Under the pieces are notes generated by a model that was given only the letters and a program-made list of their open reading frames with translations, ran no database searches and was not told the DNA's origin. 5,458 nt of DNA from an uncultured Oscillospiraceae bacterium (GTDB lineage Bacteria > Bacillota > Clostridia > UBA1212 > SIG427), in NCBI GenBank assembly GCA_902465325.1, contig CABQMV010000118.1, positions 1-5,458 on the forward strand, read 5' to 3'. The position numbers were made by a program, and so were the translations under genes. This document shows, one piece after another, positions 1 to 5,458 of this stretch (position 1 is its first letter; the number at the start of each line of letters is the position of its first letter).

Positions 1-234
1 GATGAATACGTTCACAAAATCGGTCAATATGTCAACAGAAAAATAGCAGAAACTTCTATTGGCGGTATGAAATTAGTAGAGCCTACCGCCACTGTCATGG
101 CCTGCATCAATATAACGGACGAGCTTTTTAAATCCAGAAAACAATTGCAGAAGGCGGAGGACGATATAGAGCTTCTGAAAAAGGAAAAAAGGGAATTGGA
201 ATTAAGGCTTTCCAGACTGCAGGGCGGACGTTAA
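1..234 (+). CDS. zapA: Cell division protein ZapA, C-terminal part (5' end outside window)
   Basis: Reading frame 1 is open from the first base to a TAA at 232-234 and gives 77 residues. The start lies upstream of the window; judging by the family about 20-25 N-terminal residues are missing. ZapA is a small cytoplasmic protein that binds FtsZ and bundles its filaments at the division site. Seen here: the segment DEYVHKIGQYVNRKIAE at the left edge, which matches the helix that follows the N-terminal beta hairpin in Firmicutes ZapA; then an Ala/Ile-rich helix ending in INITDELFKSRKQ; then a charged heptad-like C-terminal tail (about residues 50-75, rich in Lys, Glu and Leu) typical of the ZapA dimer coiled coil. 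The stop codon shares one base with the start of the next gene (TAATG), so the two are probably co-translated. A zapA gene directly before a U32 gene is an arrangement I recall from Clostridia. The call rests on recognition of the family pattern in a partial sequence. Confidence 0.85.
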   Translation, partial: DEYVHKIGQYVNRKIAETSIGGMKLVEPTATVMACINITDELFKSRKQLQKAEDDIELLKKEKRELELRLSRLQGGR

Positions 235-2501
235 TGAAGCCGGAGCTTTTGGCCCCCGCCGGATCACCGGAAGCCATGAGGGCTGCCGTACAAAACGGCG
301 CCGACGCCGTATATCTGGGACTAAAGCAGTACAGCGCACGGGAGGCCGCTGAAAACTTTACACAGGAGGAGCTTTCAGCAGCCCTGGATTACTGCCATCT
401 TCGAGGAGTATCCGTCTATCTGACGCTCAATACACTGATAGAGGAAAAAGAAATCGAAACTGCGCTGCAGGCTGGTATTGATGCCTGCAACCGAGGCGTG
501 GACGGTGTGATTGTTCAGGACCTGGGACTAGCCTCCAGGCTCATCTCTAGTCAGGTCCCAGTCCATGCCAGCACACAGCTTACTGTATATAACAGAGAAG
601 GCGCAGAAAAAGCACGGGAGCTGGGATTTACCCGCTGTGTCCTGGCCAGAGAGCTGTCTCTGACACAGATAGAAGAAATCACCAAAGCCGCCGGAATTGA
701 AACAGAAGTATTTTGTCATGGCGCACTGTGTATGAGCTACTCCGGGCAATGCCTTATGAGCTATTGTCAGGGCGGCAGGAGCGGAAACAAGGGAGACTGC
801 GCGCAGCCCTGCCGGAGGGCCTACCGGCTGGAGGAACAGATGGGGCGTCACCATTTAAGTCCCGCAGACTTGTGTACTCTGCCGGTTTTGGACAAACTGG
901 TAAATACCGGCGTCTCTTCGCTGAAAATAGAGGGACGTTTGAAAAGTCCCGAGTATGTAGCGGCAGTAACCGGTATCTACAGAAAGGCCCTTGATAAAAT
1001 TGCTCACAGAGAAAAGCCATTTTACACCAAAGAGGATATGGATACTCTTACCCTGTCCTTTTGCCGTTCCCATTTTACACTGGGCTATCTGCAGGGAAAG
1101 CTGCCCTCGAAAGATATTACATTGGATTTCCCCGGGCGTACCGGAATCCCGGCAGGCCAGGTCCGCGCCCTGCCCCGCAGAAAAAAAGGACCGGTCCCGC
1201 TTTTTGAACTGCCGGTCCAGCTGGACAGAAAATTGGAGAATGGCGACGGGATAGGCTTTGGTAGCAGCAACGGCGGTGTAATCAATTCCATCAGAGACAA
1301 TATACTTACTGTCGCCGGAAATATGCCCAAGGTCACACTGGGAACAGTCATATATCAGACATACAGCAAAAAGCTCAGCCGCTGTGTAAGGGCTACCTAT
1401 GAAAACGGCGCCGAAAACCGAAAGACAGCAATAGCAGGACATTTTACCGCAAAAGCCGGCGAAAAAGTTCAGCTTATTCTGGAGGACGGCAAACACAGCG
1501 CAGCCGCTTCTCTGCCGCCTGCCAGTACAGCGCTCAGCAGACCGGTAAAGGAGGAGGATATCCGCGGAGCGCTGGATACCCTGGGAAATACCCCCTACTA
1601 TTTTTTGCAGCTGGATATCCACATAGATCCCGGTCTTTTTCTTCCGGTTTCTCAGATAAAGGAGTTAAAACGCAGAGCGATCCAGGAACTGGAGGCCTGC
1701 CGCTGCAAGGTGCCGGCAAAATTTCTGCCCGCCGGCAGAAGCAGCTTCCACAGTTCAGACCCCGTTGTGTCCAGCAGACGGCAGGCACTGCTCTTTTATA
1801 GAACCGAAGATTTCCTGCGGTACCCCTTTGCCGATTCTCCTTTTCGAATCTATCTGCCTCTGAAGGCCTTTCAGCAGCCGGAGGCCACACAAAAGCTAAG
1901 CGCGCTCTCCTCTCAAATTTTTGCGGTTCTCCCTTGGATTACCCGGGAGGAGCCGAATCCAGAGCAAATTAAAGCCGCTCTGCCGCAGGTCCATGGCTTC
2001 CTGGCTCAGAATATAGGAGACAGTGTGAGGCTGCAAAAATACGCTGCACACAAGCTGTGGGCTGCGGATCTGTCTTTCAATGCGGTAAACACCGACACTT
2101 TCATTGCCCTGAATAAAATGAATTTCTCTACCGTAACGCTCTCACCGGAAACATCCGCCTCTGCCCTGCCCTGCTGCCCGCCCTCAGTGACCCCGGAGCT
2201 GGTAGTAAAGGGCCGCATCCCCGTGATGAGAAGTGAGCACTGTATTCTGGCCCCTGCCAGAGGCTGCCCCGAAGGGCAAAAGTGCGGGAGCTGCAGCCGA
2301 GAAAAAAGAAGCACCTACTTTCTTTCTGATGAAAAGGGCGGAAGCTATCCAATTTTGCCGGAACCGGAGCACTGCCGCATGACGGTACTTTCTAAAGAAC
2401 CGGTTGAACAAATACAGAAAAATCTGCCCCGGAGTGCCCGCGCACTTTACGGCGGCCGACTAATAGAAAGGATCACTATATTTATGGAGGAAAACGTATG
2501 A
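234..2501 (+). CDS. U32 family protein with DUF3656-type C-terminal half (RlhA/YdcP-like)
   Basis: This 755-residue soluble protein belongs to the U32 'peptidase/collagenase-like' family. Relatives studied in E. coli (RlhA/YdcP, TrhP/YegQ) are needed for hydroxylation of 23S rRNA or tRNA and depend on iron-sulfur cluster biogenesis, so RNA modification is a better guess than proteolysis. Residues 1-250 form the TIM-barrel-like U32 domain, opening with ELLAPAGSPEAMRAAVQNGA. The U32 signature follows at about 159-194: EVFCHGALC, SGQC and GDCAQPC, with Cys166, Cys173, Cys189 and Cys193 as likely cluster ligands. DLCTLPVLDKL and SSLKIEGRLKSPEY (about 212-241) are also typical. The longer C-terminal part resembles the DUF3656 (collagenase-like) extension. 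It ends with a second Cys set (Cys670, Cys678, Cys684, Cys687) before YFLSDEKGGSYPIL. The ATG at 234 overlaps the zapA stop and has AGGG at 221-224 as ribosome binding site. The stop overlaps the dut start (ATGA). Whether it acts on rRNA or tRNA here cannot be read from sequence. Confidence 0.9.
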   Translation: MKPELLAPAGSPEAMRAAVQNGADAVYLGLKQYSAREAAENFTQEELSAALDYCHLRGVSVYLTLNTLIEEKEIETALQAGIDACNRGVDGVIVQDLGLASRLISSQVPVHASTQLTVYNREGAEKARELGFTRCVLARELSLTQIEEITKAAGIETEVFCHGALCMSYSGQCLMSYCQGGRSGNKGDCAQPCRRAYRLEEQMGRHHLSPADLCTLPVLDKLVNTGVSSLKIEGRLKSPEYVAAVTGIYRKALDKIAHREKPFYTKEDMDTLTLSFCRSHFTLGYLQGKLPSKDITLDFPGRTGIPAGQVRALPRRKKGPVPLFELPVQLDRKLENGDGIGFGSSNGGVINSIRDNILTVAGNMPKVTLGTVIYQTYSKKLSRCVRATYENGAENRKTAIAGHFTAKAGEKVQLILEDGKHSAAASLPPASTALSRPVKEEDIRGALDTLGNTPYYFLQLDIHIDPGLFLPVSQIKELKRRAIQELEACRCKVPAKFLPAGRSSFHSSDPVVSSRRQALLFYRTEDFLRYPFADSPFRIYLPLKAFQQPEATQKLSALSSQIFAVLPWITREEPNPEQIKAALPQVHGFLAQNIGDSVRLQKYAAHKLWAADLSFNAVNTDTFIALNKMNFSTVTLSPETSASALPCCPPSVTPELVVKGRIPVMRSEHCILAPARGCPEGQKCGSCSREKRSTYFLSDEKGGSYPILPEPEHCRMTVLSKEPVEQIQKNLPRSARALYGGRLIERITIFMEENV
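2486..2490 (+). promoter_or_regulatory. Shine-Dalgarno site of dut
   Basis: A perfect GGAGG lies 7 bases before the dut ATG at 2498, inside the last codons of the U32 gene. Together with the ATGA overlap it allows both re-initiation by ribosomes finishing the U32 gene and independent loading, so dut may be translated more strongly than its upstream neighbour. Confidence 0.8.
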
Positions 2502-2938
2502 TTGATGTACAAGTAGAAATCTGCCGGGAAGGCGTTCAGCTTCCCGTCTACGCCCGGGAGGGGGACGCCGGTATGGACGTAAGAGCGGCCGTAGATATTA
2601 CAGTAGCGCCCGGCGCCACAGTTATTGTCCCTACAGGTTTGAAGGTGGCCATTCCGGCAGGATATGAAATTCAAGTGCGTCCCCGTTCCGGGATGTCCTA
2701 CAAAACGCCCCTGCGGGTCCCCAATGCTCCCGGAACCATAGACAGCGGTTACCGGGACGAACTGGGCGTCCTCATCTGGAATTCCTCGCCCGACACCGCC
2801 TATGAAATCAAGGCCGGAGACCGGATCGCTCAGCTGGTACTGCAAAAGGTGCCTATAATGCATTTTATTCCTGTAGAAAACATTTCTGCCATCGGTACAA
2901 GCAGAGGCGGCGGCTTTGGTTCTACTGGAAAGGAGTGA
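2498..2938 (+). CDS. dut: dUTP diphosphatase (dUTPase)
   Basis: This 146-residue protein is a homotrimeric all-beta dUTPase. It hydrolyses dUTP to dUMP and diphosphate, which keeps uracil out of DNA and supplies dUMP for thymidylate synthesis. All five family motifs are present in order: I, DAGMDVRA (23-30); II, PRSGMSYK (62-69); III, NAPGTIDSGYRDELGV (76-91), with Asp82 as expected catalytic base and Tyr85 in the uracil pocket; IV, GDRIAQLVLQ (107-116); V, RGGGFGSTG (136-144), the flexible arm whose Phe140 covers the base. The length is normal for the trimeric family, and nothing is missing. Motif III reads YRDE where many homologues have YRGE, a position I believe varies and do not take as loss of function. 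The start overlaps the U32 stop and has a strong GGAGG site. The next gene's ribosome binding site lies in the last codons of dut. It is most likely a housekeeping chromosomal copy, since no phage genes are nearby. Confidence 0.97.
   Translation: MIDVQVEICREGVQLPVYAREGDAGMDVRAAVDITVAPGATVIVPTGLKVAIPAGYEIQVRPRSGMSYKTPLRVPNAPGTIDSGYRDELGVLIWNSSPDTAYEIKAGDRIAQLVLQKVPIMHFIPVENISAIGTSRGGGFGSTGKE
2929..2935 (+). promoter_or_regulatory. Shine-Dalgarno site that fixes the start of the IspF-like gene
   Basis: AAAGGAG ends 8 bases before ATG 2944, which is ideal spacing. A GTG at 2935 is also in frame and would add three residues, but it overlaps this ribosome binding site and has no such site of its own at the right distance. 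ATG 2944 is therefore the preferred start. Confidence 0.75.
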
Positions 2939-2943
2939 AGGCC

Positions 2944-3438
2944 ATGTCCTGGGTAAAATGCGCAGTCGGTCAGGATTCTCACAGATTTGAAGAAGAAAAC
3001 ACCCAAAAAGAACTGGTGTTGGGCGGAACTGTCATCCCCGGCTGTCCGGGGCTGGCAGCCAACAGCGACGGGGATGTTATCCTCCATGCCATTACCAACT
3101 GTATTTCCGGGATTACCGGTGTGAATATACTGGGTAAAATTGCCGACGATATGTGCAAACAAGGCATAAAGGATTCAAAAATCTATTTGAAGCGAGCGTT
3201 AGAAGACCTGCCCTTCGGATGTAAAATAGAACATCTTTCTTTAACGGTTGAGGCGGCGCGGCCTAAGCTGGCCCCTCATATAGAAGAAATAAAAAACTCT
3301 ATCGGAAAGCTCCTGGGGATCTCCCCTGACTGTATTGGCCTTACCGCTACAACAGGAGAAGGCCTTACCGCATTTGGGCAAGGCCTTGGCATTTCTGTAT
3401 TCGGTATTCTGACAGTCGCCGGCACAAAAGAAAAATAG
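2944..3438 (+). CDS. Divergent IspF-like (MECDP synthase family) protein
   Basis: This 164-residue protein has the fold signature of IspF, the trimeric enzyme that cyclises CDP-methylerythritol 2-phosphate to MEcPP in the non-mevalonate isoprenoid pathway. Metal ligands look intact: Asp11 and His13 (GQDSHRF) and His48 (SDGDVILHA), matching E. coli Asp8, His10 and His42. Glu139 in ATTGEGLT matches E. coli Glu135, and RPKLAPHI (106-113) matches APKMLPHI. Several substrate-contact segments differ, however. AHSDGD is ANSDGD (Asn40), HALTDALLGA is HAITNCISGI (Asn52), the GDIG loop is GKIA (64-67), and FPDTD is absent, replaced by DDMCKQGIKDS (68-78). F139 and R142 of E. coli align with Ala143 and Gln146. 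The reading frame is intact, so this looks like a maintained paralog rather than a decaying gene. It may be a true IspF with unusual binding residues or an enzyme with another substrate. It is last in the operon, 5 bases after dut, and converges with the antiporter gene. No ispD neighbours it here. The family call is firm; the reaction is uncertain. Confidence 0.8.
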   Translation: MSWVKCAVGQDSHRFEEENTQKELVLGGTVIPGCPGLAANSDGDVILHAITNCISGITGVNILGKIADDMCKQGIKDSKIYLKRALEDLPFGCKIEHLSLTVEAARPKLAPHIEEIKNSIGKLLGISPDCIGLTATTGEGLTAFGQGLGISVFGILTVAGTKEK

Positions 3439-3456
3439 CGGCGCTACGCTTCTTTT
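3426..3456. terminator. Possible bidirectional terminator between convergent genes
   Basis: The stops of the IspF-like gene (TAG 3436-3438) and of the antiporter gene (TAG on the minus strand, 3444-3446) lie in one palindrome, TAGCGGCGCTA. It can form a 4-bp stem with a GGC loop. It is flanked by AAAAGAA (3426-3432) and the complementary TTCTTTT (3450-3456), with a 3x3 mismatch between. Each strand thus has a small hairpin followed by a T-rich run, as expected for a two-way intrinsic terminator. The core stem is short, so termination may be weak or occur elsewhere. Confidence 0.4.
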
Positions 3457-4619
3457 ATCTCTCCGGCTTTTTTCAGAGAAAGCTTTGTGACCATAGGACC
3501 GGCCAATTCATAAATAAGGGTCCCGCACAGAATAACAGTGCGGATCTGCGCTCCGTAGTCAGGCACCACAGTCGTAGCCGCCAGAGAAAGTCCAATTGCT
3601 ACACCGGCCTGAGGGATCAGTGCCGGTCCTAAATATTTCCGCACATTTTTATCTGCTTTACAGATAGCCGCGCCGGTATAAGCACCAGCCATCTTCCCCA
3701 ATACACGAAGTATGATATAGATAATACCGACCACGCCGATGGACGGAATAACAGACAATTTCAATTCCGCGCCGGAAGCTACAAAGAATAACAGAAAAAT
3801 AGGCGGTGTGATGCTGTCTGTTAATTTCATGATATGCCTGGACTGCCTGGAAAAATTAGTCAGTGCTGCGCCCAGCGCCATACAGGTCAGAAGGGAAGAC
3901 AGGCCCAGCAAGTCGGAAAGGCCCACTGCGGCAAAAACAAAGCCCACGGTAATCGCCAGACGGTTCCCGTCCTTTTTAAACCACCGCAGCGGCAAAGTAA
4001 ACAAGAAGCCCATCAGGATTCCAATCACCAAAGCCCCACCAATTTCCCAAAGCGGCGACAGAATTGCGCTGCCCAGGGAGACCCCCTTGGGATTCAGAAT
4101 CGCCTGGGCAATGGCAACACAGATTCCGAACAGCATAAGAGCCGTTGCATCATCTATTGCAACAACAGACAGGAGCGTTTCCGTTACCGGCCCCTTTGCC
4201 TTATACTGATTAATTACCATAATGGTAGCAGCCGGAGCAGTAGCCGCGGCGATCGCAGCCAATACCAGGGCAAACGGAAGAGGCTTGCCTGCCAGCAGAA
4301 GACCAGCAGCTACAAATAGTACAGCAAACAGAGATTCCAGACAGGCGATCACAATAGGGGCCGCCCCTACTCTTCTGAAATAGGATATTTTAAACTCATT
4401 TCCTATAGAAAAAGCAATGAAGCCCAGCGCCACCTGAGACACAATTGCTATATCAGATAGAGCAGCCTCCGGCACTATATTCAATACACTGGGACCAATT
4501 AAAAGCCCTCCTATCAGATAACCTGTTACATTGGGCAGACGGATAAACTTCACCAGTCTGCCAAAGAGCATTCCCGACAGAATCATAGCCGCTAAATATA
4601 AAAGTGTATTCCATGTCAT
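3444..4619 (-). CDS. Cation/proton antiporter, CPA2 type (Na+/H+ exchanger domain only)
   Basis: This 391-residue integral membrane protein is made of about 11-13 hydrophobic segments from the N-terminus to about residue 380. It matches the Na+/H+ exchanger domain of the KefB/NapA-like CPA2 group, which swaps Na+ or K+ for protons across the cytoplasmic membrane. Seen: RLPNVTGYLIGGLLIGP (27-43), the typical first-repeat motif; ATAPAATIMVINQYKAKGP (126-144), the unwound crossing-helix region; and AIDDATALMLFGI (154-166), with the paired Asp156-Asp157 expected to bind the ion and protons. The second-repeat crossing helix is probably around LIPQAGVAIGLSLA. The protein ends just after the last membrane segment with a short charged tail, so it lacks the RCK/TrkA-N domain carried by KefB and KefC. 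The start (ATG at 4617-4619) overlaps the stop of the PII-like gene in ATGA. The nearest AAGGA is about 13 bases upstream, somewhat far, which suggests translational coupling. Whether the ion is Na+ or K+ cannot be decided from sequence. Confidence 0.9.
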   Translation of the reverse strand: MTWNTLLYLAAMILSGMLFGRLVKFIRLPNVTGYLIGGLLIGPSVLNIVPEAALSDIAIVSQVALGFIAFSIGNEFKISYFRRVGAAPIVIACLESLFAVLFVAAGLLLAGKPLPFALVLAAIAAATAPAATIMVINQYKAKGPVTETLLSVVAIDDATALMLFGICVAIAQAILNPKGVSLGSAILSPLWEIGGALVIGILMGFLFTLPLRWFKKDGNRLAITVGFVFAAVGLSDLLGLSSLLTCMALGAALTNFSRQSRHIMKLTDSITPPIFLLFFVASGAELKLSVIPSIGVVGIIYIILRVLGKMAGAYTGAAICKADKNVRKYLGPALIPQAGVAIGLSLAATTVVPDYGAQIRTVILCGTLIYELAGPMVTKLSLKKAGEIKEA

Positions 4620-4957
4620 TTTGCTTCGCCAATTCCTTCAATATATTGTACTGGTATTGTAAACAGGATCCCTGTATCGGGTTGGTTCAGCCCGCCTGTA
4701 GCTTTATCTACAATTTCAGAGACCTGTGAAATCTTTTCTTCTTCCAATACCGCAAAAATGGTCTTGTTTTCCTGATGAGAAGGATCCAGCAGCTGTCTTA
4801 ATGAAACAATAAATTTTAATTCGTCATGGTCATATAAGCTCTGTGCCATCCCCCGGCTGTCTATAACAGTAGCGCCCTTTATTCCCTTATCGGCAAACTG
4901 CTCTAGTATATCCTCTAAGCACTCAACCTTATTTAATACAATAACTAATAACTGCAA
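4616..4957 (-). CDS. PII-like signalling protein, probable regulator of the antiporter
   Basis: This 113-residue cytoplasmic protein has the beta-alpha-beta repeat pattern of the PII (GlnB-like) superfamily. These proteins are small trimers that bind nucleotides and act on enzymes or transporters. Seen: a first strand MQLLVIVLNKVECLEDILEQ (1-20); GIKGATVIDSRGM (25-37), which matches the PII segment before the T-loop; a variable, charged T-loop-like stretch about 38-62; a second strand TIFAVLEE (66-73) and helix; then a B-loop-like ATGGLNQPDTGILFTIPV (86-103). The RGAEY uridylylation site of classical GlnB/GlnK is absent, so it is not a standard nitrogen-control PII. The start is TTG (minus strand, 4957-4955). 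It is preceded by GGTGGTGGAG and there is no in-frame ATG or GTG between it and the promoter. The stop overlaps the antiporter start, so the pair is translated together. Regulation of the antiporter by nucleotide state is inference from context. Confidence 0.78.
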   Translation of the reverse strand: MQLLVIVLNKVECLEDILEQFADKGIKGATVIDSRGMAQSLYDHDELKFIVSLRQLLDPSHQENKTIFAVLEEEKISQVSEIVDKATGGLNQPDTGILFTIPVQYIEGIGEAK

Positions 4958-4984
4958 AATACTCCACCACCCTTTCCGGCTATC

Positions 4985-5013
4985 ATTATAGCACAGATAA
5001 AGGGCTTTGGGAT
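4985..5013 (-). promoter_or_regulatory. Extended -10 promoter for the PII-like/antiporter unit
   Basis: On the minus strand TGCTATAAT (4993 down to 4985) is a perfect extended -10 element (TGnTATAAT). The -35 position 17 bases upstream (5013-5008) reads ATCCCA, a poor match, but extended -10 promoters tolerate this. A transcript starting about 7 bases downstream would have a leader of roughly 20 bases, just enough for the GGTGGTGGAG ribosome binding site before the TTG start. The promoter follows the terminator of the upstream nhaC gene, so the two-gene unit appears to be transcribed independently. Confidence 0.65.
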
Positions 5014-5017
5014 GCCG

Positions 5018-5072
5018 GATGATAAAAATAAAATAAGAGATCCGCCGAGCTTTATCAGCCGGCGGATTTCTT
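5018..5072 (-). terminator. Rho-independent terminator of nhaC
   Basis: The stem is ATCCGCCG (5040-5047) with CGGCGGAT (5060-5067). It is extended inwards by GCT/AGC around a TTATC loop with one bulged A, and outwards by AAGAG/TTCTT (5035-5039 with 5068-5072, one G-T pair). On the minus strand it is followed by CTTATTTTATTTTTATC, a good T-rich tail. It starts about 40 bases after the nhaC stop, so it most likely ends that transcript. The plus-strand side is also fairly T-rich, but no plus-strand gene leads into it. Confidence 0.85.
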
Positions 5073-5113
5073 TACTATCTTATTATAGGAATATAGGCAA
5101 TTTTACCCAAATA

Positions 5114-5458
5114 CTATTTGAGGGAAGTCCTTCTCCTGGTCAGGCTTCTGATGAGCAGCAGCACGCCAAGCAGCAGAAGGATCGCCGCAGGCAGAGCAAT
5201 AAACACATTTTGAACCAGACCGGCGATAATATAAGCCACAAAGGACACTGCCGCAACGGTCATCGCATAGGGAATCTGAGTCGATACATGATTTAAATGG
5301 TCTGACTGGGCACCGGTAGAGGCCATGATCGTGGTATCTGAAATGGGAGAAATATGATCGCCGCACACAGCTCCTGCCAGACAGGCAGAGACCGCAATCA
5401 CCATCATTTCACTGCCGGCAGGAAGCACAGCCACCACAATCGGCAGCAAAATGCCGAA
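5114..5458 (-). CDS. nhaC: Na+/H+ antiporter NhaC family, C-terminal part (5' end outside window)
   Basis: The minus-strand frame is open from the right edge to TAG at 5114-5116 and gives the last 114 residues of a longer membrane protein. Full NhaC-family proteins run to several hundred residues, so most of the gene lies to the right. The first TTG in this piece (5449) is internal, since the frame continues through F-G-I to the edge, matching the NhaC segment FGILLPI. The diagnostic motif is GDHISPISDTTIMASTGA (33-50 of the fragment), followed by DHLNHVSTQIPYA (53-65). It carries the polar and acidic residues of the second half of the transport core. Two further hydrophobic segments (about 64-80 and 83-102) and a basic tail ending RSLTRRRTSLK follow. 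The protein would import protons and export Na+ at the cytoplasmic membrane. Related families in the same superfamily, such as malate/lactate-sodium antiporters (MleN), share the motif, so the exact substrate is open. Confidence 0.87.
   Translation of the reverse strand, partial: FGILLPIVVAVLPAGSEMMVIAVSACLAGAVCGDHISPISDTTIMASTGAQSDHLNHVSTQIPYAMTVAAVSFVAYIIAGLVQNVFIALPAAILLLLGVLLLIRSLTRRRTSLK

Noticed and set aside
855..1622. 255-codon open frame on the minus strand inside the U32 gene
   Set aside because: It lies wholly antisense to a clear, motif-rich gene. Its translation is Cys/Ser-rich with no recognisable domain, as expected for the complement of a coding frame.
2447..2863. 138-codon minus-strand open frame across the U32/dut junction
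   Set aside because: It is antisense to dut, whose five motifs are all intact, and no independent signal supports it.
2935..2943. Upstream GTG start for the IspF-like protein
   Set aside because: It overlaps the Shine-Dalgarno sequence that is ideally placed for ATG 2944, and the three extra residues match nothing in the family.
4213..4226. Small inverted repeat ACCATAATGGT in the antiporter gene
   Set aside because: It is within coding sequence, short, and lacks any flanking regulatory context; most likely chance.
3739..4319. Two overlapping plus-strand open frames of 156 and 161 codons inside the antiporter gene
   Set aside because: They are antisense to a well-supported membrane protein and overlap each other. 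Their translations are rich in Arg, Gln, Lys and Pro without any domain pattern.
5012..5296. 94-codon plus-strand open frame over the terminator and the nhaC end
   Set aside because: It runs through the terminator hairpin and antisense to nhaC. The composition is low-complexity polar and no ribosome binding site is evident.

Overview
The window looks like a piece of chromosome from a Clostridia-type Firmicute, most likely a Lachnospiraceae-like gut anaerobe. This rests on moderate GC content, strong GGAGG-type ribosome binding sites, tightly packed genes, a Firmicutes-type zapA next to a long U32/DUF3656 gene, and adjacent sodium/proton antiporters. The taxonomic call is inference; no rRNA or marker gene is present.

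Plus strand, 1-3438: a compact four-gene operon whose start lies upstream of the window. It holds the 3' end of zapA (cell division), a 755-residue U32-family protein with a DUF3656-type C-terminal half (related to the rRNA-hydroxylation protein RlhA/YdcP), dut (dUTPase), and a divergent IspF-like gene. The junctions are TAATG (1-base overlap), ATGA (4-base overlap) and a 5-base gap, so co-transcription and translational coupling are very likely. The four products do not form one obvious pathway. Division, ribosome modification and nucleotide-pool cleaning are growth-linked; the IspF-like protein is the odd member.

Minus strand, 3444-4957: a two-gene unit read right to left, a PII-like small regulatory protein followed by a CPA2-type cation/proton antiporter, joined by an ATGA overlap. 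A good extended -10 promoter sits just upstream of the PII-like gene. The antiporter has no RCK/TrkA domain of its own, so the PII-like protein is the obvious candidate for its regulatory subunit. The unit converges on the IspF-like gene with a 5-base gap, and both stop codons lie in one small palindrome.

Minus strand, 5114-5458: the C-terminal part of an NhaC-family Na+/H+ antiporter, cut by the window edge and followed by a clear intrinsic terminator. The right half is therefore an ion-homeostasis neighbourhood with two unrelated antiporter families. The most interesting items are the IspF-like paralog with altered substrate-binding motifs and the PII-like/antiporter pair. I see no mobile element, CRISPR array, tRNA or rRNA.
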